From: Zantedeschia hybrid cultivar
Taxonomy: Eukaryota > Streptophyta > Magnoliopsida > Alismatales > Araceae
Direction: 5' to 3'
Length of the DNA: 64,000 nt
Assembly: GCA_030544215.1 (NCBI GenBank)
Contig: JARZZO010000014.1
Location: forward strand, 22,947,734-23,011,733
Shown: piece by piece, positions 23,021 through 61,437 of the stretch
Layout of the letters: each line of letters begins with the position of its first letter
Numbering within the stretch: position 1 is the stretch's first letter
Position numbers and translations under genes: made by a program
The notes under the pieces: generated by a model
Databases searched by the model: none
What the model saw: only the letters and a program-made list of their open reading frames with translations
Told to the model about the DNA's origin: nothing

Positions 23021-25881
23021 TGTTGTAGGTGACACTAGCACAAAACAGGCCCAATTGGGAACGGTTTGCTCATCCATCTTCCAATCTTTTTCTTTCTTTT
23101 TTGATCAGGAGTTGGGAGTAGCTCGATGAAGGTTTTTAAGCTTCGGTCAAGTTTTTTTAAGGTTAATAGAAATGTACTAAATGTTGTTATTCTAACAATC
23201 ATATATAATCCTTCTGACAAAAATAATGTTTCAAAGTCAGGTTTTGAGCAAAAAACATCACCCCCAGGAAATGATCACAAATCGGCAAAAAATTGAAAAT
23301 TTTGTTAAGAAATTTGTGAAAGAAATGAACTTTGAAGATATGTTATGAATTTTAAAGTATATAATGTAATAGTAACTTAATTTCTTTTACATAAATGAGC
23401 TCTTTGAATTTATGAAACCTTTCAATCTTATTTTAACAAATTATGATTTATTCATAGAAAAATACAAAGTTGAGATGTTTCCTCAAAAGATTGCAGAGAC
23501 AAAATTATCCACATAGATGAAGATCCCATAATAGAATAAAGCAGACAAATTTAGAAAGAATATTTCACTTTTAGACATAAGTCAATGGTAATCTAACTAG
23601 AAGGGGCAAAGTTTTGATAGGGGGGCAATAACCATCGGAAGTTTAAAGCAACCAAAACATATCGGTAGGCAAGAAAAATACTTACCGTACCACCTGCAGT
23701 AGCAATACATCCTCTATCTGATTGACAGATCAGATGAGTCTACTTAAAAATAAATGATTCTATGAGCTCGATCTTACGGTGAGGTTGAGCTCATTGAATG
23801 GCTGTTCGATTGACAGATCAGATGATGCGTAAATTTTTGGTAAGATAATGCACTGATGGCTGCTGCAACGCAGTTCAAAAACATGGCAGCAAGTATTCCA
23901 CGCACATAACTTACATCTCACCGTAATCGAGTTCGACCACCTTTCCTAAGGCCTTGGTGATCGGGAAAAGCAAAACAGGTGATTCATCTCTGTACCGACT
24001 GAACTCAAGAGAAAGAGAGAGAGAGATTCCTGGTTAGGAGTAGAAAAAGTTTCATGTGAGGGTTTTTCTTTGAAAAAACTCCCCTCTACTTAAGGCCGAT
24101 CATCTTAATACAATTACTGACTAAATTCAATCGAGATAATTTTTCAAAAAGACTACTCATAATTAGAAATGGATAAAGTTTTACGTGAGGGAGTTTTTCT
24201 GAAAAACTCTCCTCTCCACACTAATTTAATCTGATCTGTAGCTGTACTGACAGAATCTTAATCCGAAAGCAAATGGTATATGGATAGTTTCCACATAAGC
24301 TTGTCGAAGCTCCCTTTGGAGCACCCTTTGCGTATTCTTTTTCCATCTTTCATGAACCTTTTGCTTAAAAAAAAGTTGAATACATTAAAATTGGCCGTTT
24401 GAGTGAAACATCTTCTTCTTTTATATATAAGGAAGACTTGAAATGAAAATCAATTTGCTATTCCTTTCTTTCATCACTTTGACGTCAAATATTATCATAG
24501 TATCAAATATTTTTTAATATTAATAAATAAAAAAAAGCCTTTAACGCTTGTGTTGTTTTACACTCATTTTGTTACCTCTTAAAAATGAGATAGGATTAGG
24601 TGAAATAGATCACCGTCTTAATCACAACGGTCTCTCATTGGCTGGATCTCAAGGAAATTCAGTGGAGTTTAACACCATCAAGTTTTATTTTGTCAATCTT
24701 CATTATGTTTAGACCAATGAGGATGGGCATTTTTTGTCTAAACCCACGCTCATATCCATGAAAATTTTGGTGACCAAAAGTAATCCATCAAAATCACCTA
24801 CTTCTCTTCTCTAAAAAAAAGGCTAATTCCCTTTTCTTTTTCTTTTTTTTTAAACTTTTGTTCAAGTGATACAGAGGCCGGCTATTTACATTTTATATGC
24901 AAATGATCCACGTTTGAATTCGGACAAGTCTGATTTTCCTGCCTAAGTAGATGACTCTTCCGCATGGGCTCAACAGTTCCGCCTAATTAGGCGACTGTTC
25001 TAGGTTCAAGTCTATCTCTAAAGAAGTAATCCCACGGATGAGACAAATACTCCTCCGTCACAATTAGATAGATGGCATGAAAAATTTTTAAACTCTTGAC
25101 TGACTTGAAATGAAACCTCCCATAAGGAAGGCCGCTTTTCTTGTTGCCACATACATGACCGACAGACTATACATCGACTGTCCAATCTTGAAATGTATTA
25201 TTTGAACATCTTAGCATCCATAATGTTCAAATAAAGATTAAACATTTTAAAAAATGAAAAAAATACACAAAGAAGGGGAGGGAAATCAGTTGCTTCCCTT
25301 TAGCTCATGTCCACTAAATCTAAAGAACTGGAAACTAGGAAACCTACTCCAACTAGATTGAGGTGATCTGCAACCCATGCAAGTAAGCATAAATAAATAT
25401 GCAAGCAAGAATAGTAAATACTGTAATAAAAACAATTGAGATCCTTCAACGCACCTACTGAAGGTAGTCATTTAAGTGCAGAGAGGAGGTGAGAGAACCT
25501 TTACACAGACTTTCTCTGCAAAATCGAAAGCATTATGTATGAAAGATTTTTTTTTTTCTTAAATGAGTTTCTCAGTACTCGCTAACCATGGTAAATAGAT
25601 GCACTTAGAGAATCTCAATTCTAATAAAAATCTTGCAATAACATGCATGCGTGATGAGACAAGCCAGTGCCTTTGACAGTGTTGCACAGAATAGTAGACA
25701 AATATAAAATCGAACAAAAAATGGAAATACGAGATATTCCTCATTTCTCATTTCCTAAACTTCAATTGTATTTAATAACTGCAGTGAATTTTTTCTTACC
25801 ATCGTCATAGAACACTCTAACGCACACTGGGAATAGCATCAACCAAAACGAAGCGAGCAGCACACTTTAGAACTTAGCCGT

Positions 25882-26583
25882 TCACCACCAGCTTATCTCA
25901 TCTTCCTCCTCGACGCCCGGCTCCTCCGCTGCTGCGGGGGCCGACTCGGGGGGAGCGAGGAGGAGGTCGGCAAAGGCCCTGACGATGTACTTGTGGGCGT
26001 GTTTCCGGTTAAGCACCAGGTAGCACAAGAGCAGCTCATGGAGCCACTCGCGCTCGCGGCGGCTGTTCTGGTCCAGCAGCCCCATCAACACCGCCATCTG
26101 CTCCATCGACCTCCGGAACTCCCCGTACGGGTCGGTGGAGTACGTGGGCACCGCGATCCCGATCCCGACGGGGATGACGGCCGGGTCGGCGATTGCGTTG
26201 GAGAGGCTCGGGGAGGAGGGCGGGAGGAGGCGCCGGGAAGCTATGGCGGAGGACAGGTCCGCGTTGCAGGCTGCGGAGCACGGGGATGGGGTGTCGGTAG
26301 TGACAGTGGCCGTGGCCGTGGCCGTCGCTGTTATCGGAAGCGTAGCTGAGGTTTTGGCGACGGAGCCGGTGGAGGTCTCCGAGTCCGACAAGGTGACGAC
26401 TGTGTGGCCGTAGAGACAGTTGAAGTCCCTAAAGATGACGGAGGAGGGAGAGGAAGGCAACGAGGAGGCACAGTTAGGATTGTCTAGAGGAGCTGACGAC
26501 GACGACGATGAAGAAGAAGAAGAAGAAGAGGTTTTGAGTCTGGAGAAAAGGTGGTGCAAGCTCCTGGTAATGGCAGTCGGCAT
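25882..26583 (-). CDS. OVATE family protein (OFP), intronless
   Basis: 233-aa single-exon reading on the minus strand, GC-rich against AT-rich flanks. The C-terminal half (residues about 144-208) is an OVATE domain: TDPYGEFRRSM at 150-160, then EQMA-x-LMGLLDQNSRREREWLHELL-type helix and CYLVLNRKHAHKYIVRAF. The N-terminal half is low-complexity, with a poly-Ser run near 19-30 and an (AT)n Thr/Ala run near 86-94. OFPs are plant-specific nuclear regulators, mostly repressors, that bind TALE homeodomain proteins and affect organ shape and growth. Typical OFP genes are intronless. The ATG opens MPTAITRSLHHLF, which resembles the start of several OFPs. The acidic tail ending ISWW is variable in the family. 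The subgroup was not determined. Confidence 0.92.
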   Translation of the reverse strand: MPTAITRSLHHLFSRLKTSSSSSSSSSSSSAPLDNPNCASSLPSSPSSVIFRDFNCLYGHTVVTLSDSETSTGSVAKTSATLPITATATATATVTTDTPSPCSAACNADLSSAIASRRLLPPSSPSLSNAIADPAVIPVGIGIAVPTYSTDPYGEFRRSMEQMAVLMGLLDQNSRREREWLHELLLCYLVLNRKHAHKYIVRAFADLLLAPPESAPAAAEEPGVEEEDEISWW

Positions 26584-26935
26584 TTCTCCAAGTGAGATGT
26601 TAGCTCTGAGCGCACATAGCTACACAGAGAGGCCTATGCACAGCATAACCACGTGCGATGAAGAATCACATAGAGAGGGAGGGGGAGAGAGATTAAAGGG
26701 GAAGAAGAGAAAGAGAGAGAAGGGAAGAAGAAAGTGCTGAGGGAGAGAGGAGGGAGCCGCGACAGCGTTTGCAAAGGAATAGACAGACGCATAGACTGAT
26801 GAAGAGAGAGAGAGAGAGCGCATCCACAAAGGAATAAAGAAAGAAGAGGAAGCACGCTTATGTATGTAGATGCATAACTAGACAGATGGAGAGAGAGAGA
26901 GAGAGAGGGGGGGGGGCGCAGTGATGCAGCTCGAC
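26584..26935. other. 5' flank of the OFP gene, GA-rich
   Basis: Purine-rich on the plus strand (GAGA tracts at 26690-26720, 26800-26816 and 26889-26906). Read in gene orientation it is a CT-rich leader, common upstream of plant start codons. No TATA box can be placed with confidence. Confidence 0.5.
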
Positions 26936-29364
26936 AGAGAAATGCTGATACCTCGGATCAGCTGACTTTGTCGCTTTCTCATTTTCCAAATGTAGACACA
27001 TACATATTCGTATTTCGATATAATTGGTAAACACACATATTTAATATTAATTTTTATACATGTATTTTTTTAAGATATCTTTTAGCCTCTGTTTGGCAAC
27101 GGGATTAATATGGGGTATAGAATAAATACTTTTCCGTTTGGCTTATTCTACCATTCGTCAATCTCAACCTATTGAAAATAAAAATTGGGTTAAAGTTATA
27201 TAGAGATCCTAAAACAACATTTCTACTTTCGTAGTGCTAAAACTAGCTATTCTAAGATCAACATTTTACAGTGTTGTATGTGGAACGAAACAATCCTAAA
27301 TTAAAACCATCAGCCTCCAGAATCTGAGTGTTCATTACATGCATAACACAGTACTTAAGTGAAGATGGGTTCGAAGAAAATGATGACCTAATTCAAGGGT
27401 GTTTCTGAGAGGGGTTACTGATCTCCATTTATTCTTCTAGCTCCAGTCTCTAGCTAACAAATGTCTTCTCAGAATAAAACCATCCACACCAACAAGAAAA
27501 GGCTTAACAACCTGCATCCGTATAGCACTAACCATCCATGACCAGGATTATCAGATTATATGACCTTGCATCTGTAGACCAAATGATGAATTATCTTGGC
27601 ATGACAGCAATCAAGACCTGTCTTAATTAATTAGCATGTATGAAGGAAAGAGAAGAATCAGTGGGCATGCATGCAACAGTAGATTTCTGGAGAGTCCAGC
27701 TCTGCAAGATCCCCCCACTTGGCTCCATTAATATTATCGCCAAGCCATTGCACATGTTTGTGTGCCTGTCGTCCCTAAGAACGAGAGACTAGGCTACTTC
27801 CTTCCTCTTTCTTCCCTTTGTCCTTTTTGAAGTGGGAGGGATCAAAGCTGGATCGATCTTTGGCCCATGGCGAGGAGAACAGTAACGGGAAATAAATACA
27901 ATATGCAAGGATACAAGAAAACCCCCAACAAGGATGGGGGACAGCTAAAGCTGCGTTTCGTCTCCCCCTTCCTGGGGTGATGCCAAAAGCCGATAGCCAC
28001 AAGACGCTGCTGCGCAGGAGATCGCACTTCTCCACTTCAATGCCTTGATTGGCACTTTCCCTTCACGTAACTAGAGAGCTCCAGAAGGGAACACTGCATG
28101 GATGTGAGCCAAACTGTGCGTATCCGAGCAAGAGGACGGCTCTTGTTTCTGTGAAAACTCCAAATCAAGTGACAAGATGCTGAAATAAGATACTCTCAAC
28201 CATATTTTCCGCTCATGTGTTTATATTTCCACTTACAAATTAAGACTCTAGGTAAATTTGATATTTCATCAATTTTATCTAGTCAAGTGATTGATTTACC
28301 CTGACTTTTGTGACTGAGGACATCTCAAAGTGATAGAGGTTCCAAGATGCCTAGGTGCTTGATCTAACATCTATACAAAATTGTACCATGCAAGGATCCA
28401 TGGATGGGTAAAAATATTGTAGAGATCTATAATAATATATCCTCCCGTCATTAGACACATGAATTTTATGACTGACATTTTTTTTTCTTAATTGGACATT
28501 TGGGGTGCAGGTGGCCTTTTGGTGAAAATAGAGTTAATGCACTTTGAGGGTGGGTTAGGGGTTTGGACAAATGGAAAGAAAACGTCCACTTGGAAAGACT
28601 AGTTTTCTTTGAACCAGAAGTTTTTGAAAATAAATGGTTTTGAAAAACTTCTTATTCCTTGGGTTGAAAAAAAAATCTCAAAAAAATTCCTACCTCTAGA
28701 TCTCAAAAAAAAAAAAAATGTCCAGAAAACCTAAGCTTCTCTGCCATTCTCCGTGGATCACTCTCTCTCTCTTTCCAAACAACGGTTGAGATTTAGTATT
28801 AACCTATATGAGATTTGACTTTAACAATCTTAAGTAAGGAAAACTAATGTTTTCTTGAAATAGAAGAGTCCCATTAACTCCTAGAGAGAAATAATGATCT
28901 AACTATGGGATCTTAGTTATTACCGCTTATAATCTACACCCCATTTAGAGATTACCATTCAGTCTTGATATTTATATTTAACTCCTTGTGATCTCATCTT
29001 TCTTTAGTGAACATTTTAAAAAGAATTAGGAACAAATATCAAATAAATGTAAATGTTTAGTTATAAACAAATATCAAGTTCGGAGGGGTTTAACCCCCTA
29101 AATATCATAGATTGTTGGTGTAACAACTAATGTTGCATTTGGGAACTCGAGAGAAGTCCTTCTAAATGACTTCTCCTCCTCAAAAAATTAATTTCGTAAA
29201 AAATGGATGTGTTTGTTGAGTTGGCTATTTTTACTTCTGTTCCATAACGAAGGAGAAAATCCACTCCCTGTAAAAAAAAATAAGAAAATTTCTCCTTCTA
29301 TATGGAGTGATTCCGTGCAGAGTAATTTTTCATCCATGAGAGAGAAAAAAAAGAAAAGAATATA

Positions 29365-29406
<42 letters not shown>

Positions 29407-29576
29407 CATCTCTATCCACCGATTTTCTCTATGGCACCCATTAATGACCAAGAATATTCTAATTCTGTTTTTAACTATATAATGTTATCATGTATTGTTA
29501 TGCACAAGTTATATTAATTATTTAGTTTGATGATTATTGTAACATCGTATTCTTTATTAATCTATTTTATTTATGT

Positions 29577-29629
<53 letters not shown>

Positions 29630-30573
29630 ATTTTATGATTTAATTTATGATATATTTATCATTAACTAATTTTTTTGAAGTAAAATAATTTGAATGTTTA
29701 GGATGAAGATACTTTAATTAAAATCTATCAAGAAATCCTTCAAAAGATTGGGTTCACTTTGTGTTCCCAAACTACTTTCACTTAAAGTCACTTATGCACA
29801 AAGTGCTTCCAAAAAATATTCAAGCGCAGCCTAAAAATCCCTTAACACACTCCTATACATACGAATGTAAATTGTACCCGAAAATTAATTTATCCATCTA
29901 TTTTCTATTTTCAAAGCTTAAAGGTCATAAAAGGATACATGTGAAAGGATAAAGATAAGGATAGTATATGTATCCAAATGATTTAGGATAGGATAAGGAT
30001 ACACCTTTTTTCTGAGTCAGATTATATGAGTATCCATCTTTTTTCTTTTGCTCATCTTATCTATTGATCACATCTTATTTAAAACTCTCATCTCTAAATG
30101 AAATCTCCAATCATGTACTTACATAAATACATATCTTATTATCCACACTATTATTTTAACCTCTTGTCTCCCTCATTCACTAGTTTGCACGATTTATTCT
30201 GACACATGTCACGTGATTCATAATTAACTTTATAAGAACTAATTAGAAAGATACACATATATTTTGAAAGGAAAATTCTTTCGTCCCTATAGATACATAT
30301 ATATTCAGTGACTTTTTATAAAAGTCACCAAATTAATATAAATCTCACTTAAAGACCATCAACCGACAATCTTTGTGCGTGTGACTCTCTAGGCTTAAGT
30401 ATCAGTTTAGTTTTTGGCCCAACAAGCCCAGCAACACCTTATTAGCTTAAATTAATTATTTAATATCACATATTAAATAATTAATTCGTCGAATTAATAT
30501 CACTCATATTAATCAGTCGGAATTCCGATCAAGTTCGATGCCAAGAAAAATCACATAATCTCGAAAGGTAATG
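26936..30573. other. Intergenic DNA, no gene recognised
   Basis: AT-rich with CT run 29365-29402 and TA run 29579-29626. Inverted words TTTGGGAAC (29137) and GTTCCCAAAC (29762) may be ends of an old MITE around the two microsatellites, but no target duplication was found. The open frame at 27775-28035 has no family resemblance. Confidence 0.4.
29579..29626. repeat. (TA)n microsatellite
   Basis: Uninterrupted TA repeats of about 48 bases. Confidence 0.9.
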
Positions 30574-30581
30574 AGTTCAGC

Positions 30582-30926
30582 CAAGGTTCGCCGTATCGCT
30601 GATCCGTATCGGATCATATCTTCCCAGATATGGTACGACACCGATCCGACTCGATCTAACTCGTACGAGTTGCACGAGTCCAGTTAATAAGTTGTTTGTT
30701 AAAATTAATGAGTTTAAGTCACATTTTAGAGAAATATACCATATTAATTGATATAAGAATATAATTCTATTTTTAAATAGGAGAAACTCAATTTAAAACA
30801 TTCCATTAAGCATGTATGAGTCGGCTCGATCCGGTCCGACTCGGTGCGTATCAAAGGATTGGGTCGGCCCATATACGAGTCGACTCGTACGAGTCGGTCC
30901 GATCCGATCCGATACGGTAAACCTTG
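30582..30926. mobile_element. hAT-type MITE (345 bp)
   Basis: Left end CAAGGTTCGCCGTATCG; right end, reverse complemented, CAAGGTTTACCGTATCG. Flanks AGTTCAGC (30574-30581) and AGTTCAAC (30927-30934) form an 8-bp duplication with one mismatch. Subterminal GATCCG and CGTACGAGTC words recur on both sides. No coding capacity. Confidence 0.8.
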
Positions 30927-30934
30927 AGTTCAAC

Positions 30935-31785
30935 AACCTATTCAAAGAACTTTTCTGTCATCAGTTACCACGTGGTTATAAGGTTTTATTTATGCAATGC
31001 TTTCGAGGCAACTTAAAATATGGTCAACTATCAAATCTTAATCAGTCAACTTACTTAGATTAAATGCCGTTATACGATATCAGGAAACCTCTTTTCTGAT
31101 CAAGTGTCTACCATGGTCAGGGACTTCTCTGCATCATTTTCATAGCATTCTCTTTCTTACTATCAAGAACGAATAATCACATATTGAACACACAATCATC
31201 TTCGAAGGTATTCTATTGAATCCAATCACTTGATTTATTAACACTTCATGGTTAATGATCTATAACTCAAGGTCAAAGTCCAAAAGTCTATCGGCAATGT
31301 GTCTTTGGTATCTCAGATCTAAAGATTAACCACGCAACTGTGACATTGAACCAAGCTAGCTGACAGTCATGTTAATTACCATCCAGTAATTCAAGTCAGT
31401 TTAGTTCAATGAACTCGTTCACTAATGAACACCTACAAATTCTCCTTAATGTCTTCACACTAGTGACTATGAAACCAATCACTCTCATCAAATGAACATG
31501 AGTAATATGTAGTAGTCTCACTGAATATTTGATGTATTTATCAAATATCTTCCAACTAGGAACAATTAAAAATGTGCATTTATAAGTTGTCAATCTCATT
31601 ATTATGATCTCATCATAATTTGATAACTATTGCACACATTAGACTTCACCATGAAATAGATAATAAACACGATTTATACATAATCAATAAATTGCCATTA
31701 TTATAAAAATAATTGAACAACATTATACGATATACGTGATTGACTTGACGGACACATACAATATATTAGAATAGCTCACTCCTTT
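30935..31785. other. AT-rich interspersed sequence, possible LTR material
   Basis: No gene. The texture (long non-coding AT-rich DNA with clustered short words such as GAACTCGTTCAC near 31410) resembles LTR or non-autonomous LTR-element DNA, and 30240-30570 looks alike. No paired ends were found. Confidence 0.3.
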
Positions 31786-31790
31786 ATTCG

Positions 31791-32103
31791 TGTTAGAATA
31801 GTTTCACATCAAAAAAAGGACAAAATAAACAATACTTAAATACATGGTGTCTATCCACTCAATCATTTAAGATTGTGAGTTGGATGACCTAATAATTTTA
31901 ACATGATATATGAGCCCCATGGTTGTGGATCGAGCCACGGATCCCACCTTTGTGACCCATGTGTTAGAACTTAAAATCGATCTACACTTGAGGAGGCGTG
32001 TTAGAATAATCTCACATCAGAAAAGAGACAAAATAAATAATACACGGTGCCAACTCCATTCAAGTCCTAAGGTTTGGAGTAGGAGGACCCAACAACTTCA
32101 ACA
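31791..32103 (+). mobile_element. TRIM (miniature LTR retroelement), copy 2
   Basis: Terminal direct repeats 31791-31903 and 31999-32103, starting TGTTAGAATA(G/A)T(T/C)TCACATCA and ending TT.AACA. Directly after the first repeat comes TGATATATGAGCCCC, close to the tRNA-iMet primer-binding site TGGTATCAGAGCC. A purine stretch GAGGAGGCG precedes the second repeat. Flanks ATTCG/ATTTG are a 5-bp duplication with one change. Same family as 4616-4933. Confidence 0.82.
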
Positions 32104-33709
32104 ATTTGAAACTGTTCACGTCTGCAGCTCCATGGTGGTAGAGGATCATGATTCGATTACTGCCAAGTCACGAGGATCTTTCATTTATTTCTTCCACGCC
32201 AGAAGATCTCTTTCAACAACGTTGCTTCTCGTTCAAAACATACTACAGATTCATCCAAGTCTATGTAGCAAAAACTCCATGCGGGTCGCAGTCGAAGTAG
32301 AAAACAAGTGTTTCTGTGATCCCACTCAAAAACGTCGCTTCTTGTTCTAAGCATACTAAATCATGCCCGCAGAGGAATCCAACCCCATGAAGTACAACTG
32401 CAAACGGGTTGTAGTCGAAGTCGAGACTCGAAAATAAGAAGTGTTTCTGAGTTTGATCCCAGCAAATTTACTGGAGTTGGGATCAAAATCGAAAGCATTT
32501 GTTTTGCATTTGTATTCGGTTTACGAATTCTTTTGAAATAGAACAGTATAGAATTTATTCTAGGGAAAATTAATTAGCGTCCTCTGTTAAAAAGTTGGCA
32601 CTTTCTCACTCCGTATCAGCTTTTCACTGACCGTTCGTCCTCTACTTTATCAGCAACTTATTTGTTCACCTCGTTATGGCTGAACTTTTTACACAAATTT
32701 TGATTTACCTGTCTTTTTATTCATCCGATAATTGTGGTACGTTAATAATTAACACATTAATATTTGTAGATATGAATGTATCAACATGTTAATGTGTTAA
32801 CAATTTTTATTGTACCTCTATCTTCATATTGGAGTCTCGTAAATTACCGTACTTCCCCAGAATCGTATCTTTAACTGTATTTCAATTTTCAATCTAAAGT
32901 CACCACAAATCAAGGCCAGCAGTTCCAAAATTGGTATTTTAAAATCAAGATTTTATTTTCACTGATTTCAAATTAACGATTTCAAAACAGAAACTTTACG
33001 TCATTTTACTACGCACCCAATTACTAGTTTATGCAGACAGATGGTTTTCCACGAGGGGCACAACCACCACGAATGGATGGATATTATCTAAAAAAGAAGA
33101 TAACCGGCTGCAAAATTGCCTTGGGGAAGGTAAAATAAGCGATTACTCTTTAGCTGCCGATAAGTGGGATTCACACCATTAATAAAGTGTGCTCCCCTGC
33201 CTACTTACACATATGAGCACCCCTCTGGCAATAAAATTAAAAAGGAACAAAAAAGAATATAAAACAATAGCCTTTAGGCTGTCGATCAATTGTACAACTT
33301 CCTTCCGAAGATTAAATGATGCTGTGTAAAACTCAATGGGTTGCACTGGCGTAAATGTTCGATCCGCACGCTGGTATAAATTTGGCTGGGCTGTGTATAC
33401 GAGCTTCTAATCTCCTTCCATATATATACATTGTTTGGTGAGCCAAACTTATTGCAATCGAATTGTGTGGGAATAGTCCTTAACACTGTTTTTCCCTCTC
33501 GATACGCATTGAATCCAGTGGCTGAACGATCCACACTGCCCTGTGGACTCCTGAAGGCGAATAAGCATGCCCTGACTGGCTGTGTTATTGCTGACAAAAA
33601 GGCATCGCCGCTCTCGATGTCATCCAAGCTGGTGTCCTCATATTGTGGTCTGCTGGAGCAGGCAAAGGATGCACAGGAATATGATCATGAAACAGAATTC
33701 AGTGTGCTG
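32104..33709. other. Intergenic DNA and 3' untranslated region of the ABC transporter gene
   Basis: 33290-33709 probably includes the 3' untranslated region of the minus-strand ABC transporter gene; the open frames there (both strands) carry no domain. No other gene is supported. Confidence 0.5.
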
Positions 33710-60082
<26,373 letters not shown>

Positions 60083-61437
60083 CTTACACAGGGAACAAGA
60101 GAGAGAAGCTCAGCAAATTAGACTCAATTCAAGAATGTTTCATTGTTAGTTTGTTCCACCAGTAGTCGAATAGAACAAATTATGGGAAATGAGCAAGTAA
60201 AGAAGCTACATCATGTAATTAAACTAGCTGTGTGGATGGCCTTTCTTTTCCCCAATCTCTTGGGATTAATAGAGCCCTACCAGTCTTCCCTTTCTATTAT
60301 ATTATAGAATCCAAGCTAATGTGCATGAATATACATATATAGTTCAGCCGTTCCTTAGATAGCAGGCACCAAGTTTGCCTGTGTTATGCACCTACTTAAA
60401 TTCTTGTTTGTGCTTGCAATTTATTGTGCTTTGTTCTTTAAAAAAAAAAAAAAAAAACTAGATAGGACCACGTGTCATAAAACAAAAGAGAGCATGTACA
60501 GGAAAGAGGAAGATACAAGAACAAAAAAATCTCCCTATACAAAAGTACCAAGACAGCGTAGCTCCCCTCGATTCTCTCCAAGAAAACAGAAAAAAAAAAA
60601 AGAGTTACAATGGTCCACCCTACAAGAGACCCTCACACACTCCCTAAATTATCGTGCTCTATATAACTAAATTAAATTATTATTTGTTCACATGATTTAG
60701 AATCTTCTTCTAGTGGCCTTCTTAGTGGTCTTTTAACTGAAAGTAAAAAATGACTCAAATAGAATCTTGCAAATTGATATCAAGATGAAATTTGCAAAGT
60801 GGTTTTAACATTATTATTACCCTTACCAAAGAATCTCAATTAAAATCTATGCAAACAAAATTCTAAAGGGAAACAGCTGTCATGCCATATGAATCATTGC
60901 GTAATGTGTAAGAGAAGGTATCGAGTAATAAAAAATTCCAAGACTACATAGATTCAAATAACATGTGACTCAAAAATTAATGCTAATATTATTTAGAGAC
61001 TCAGCCTCCATCCCAACATACATGTGGGTGTTTTTGGAGGTGCTGAAACCACATTCCATTAAAGGTGAAACAGTACAAGATCTATCAAGGCGGCTGAGGG
61101 AAACATAAAAGAGAAACCCTAGAATCCAATCATAACACTCAACCAAACATTTTATTTTGAAACGGGTCAGGCCCGGGGGAAATCCCAACAGAGGTAGGGG
61201 CCGCCCCTGGGGCAGACACCCAAGTATAGCATGAGAGCGGCAAAGGCTGAGGGCAGCTCCCAAGCCAAAAATCCAATTATATCGGGCAAACCCACAACCT
61301 GTGGGAATTTAACCCGCCTAAGGCAGGGGCCTATCCACTGTGCTACTCACTATGAAGCACACATTGGCTTTAATCGCAAACATTGATTGTCTACATAAAC
61401 AGAGCCATCTCCTCGATATAAAAAGTGAGATAGTTCA
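60083..61437. other. ABCD1 intron sequence before the NBD1 Walker A exon
   Basis: No exon for the preceding part of NBD1 was found here or to the right edge, so the next upstream exon lies outside the window. A poly-A run is at 60440-60457. Confidence 0.6.
61145..61352 (-). mobile_element. tRNA-derived SINE candidate
   Basis: Minus strand: A-box-like TAGCACAGTGG at 61345-61335 and a degraded B-box-like GGGTTAAATTCCC at 61315-61303. These are followed by a GC-rich body ending CCTGACCCGTTTCAAAATAAAAT. The layout matches plant SINEs. No clear target duplication. Confidence 0.5.

Larger units (their letters stand above)
20520..25881. other. Intergenic DNA with MITE remnants, no gene
   Basis: No supported coding region. 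Seen here: the inverted-repeat element at 21325-21575, a TG/GA microsatellite at 22942-23018, GGATAAG/TTAACCCC-type inverted pieces around 22150-22290, and weak pol III box-like words (GGTTCAAGTCT near 25010; GAGAGTTCAAGTCCC on the minus strand near 21110) that may be eroded SINEs. Confidence 0.45.
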
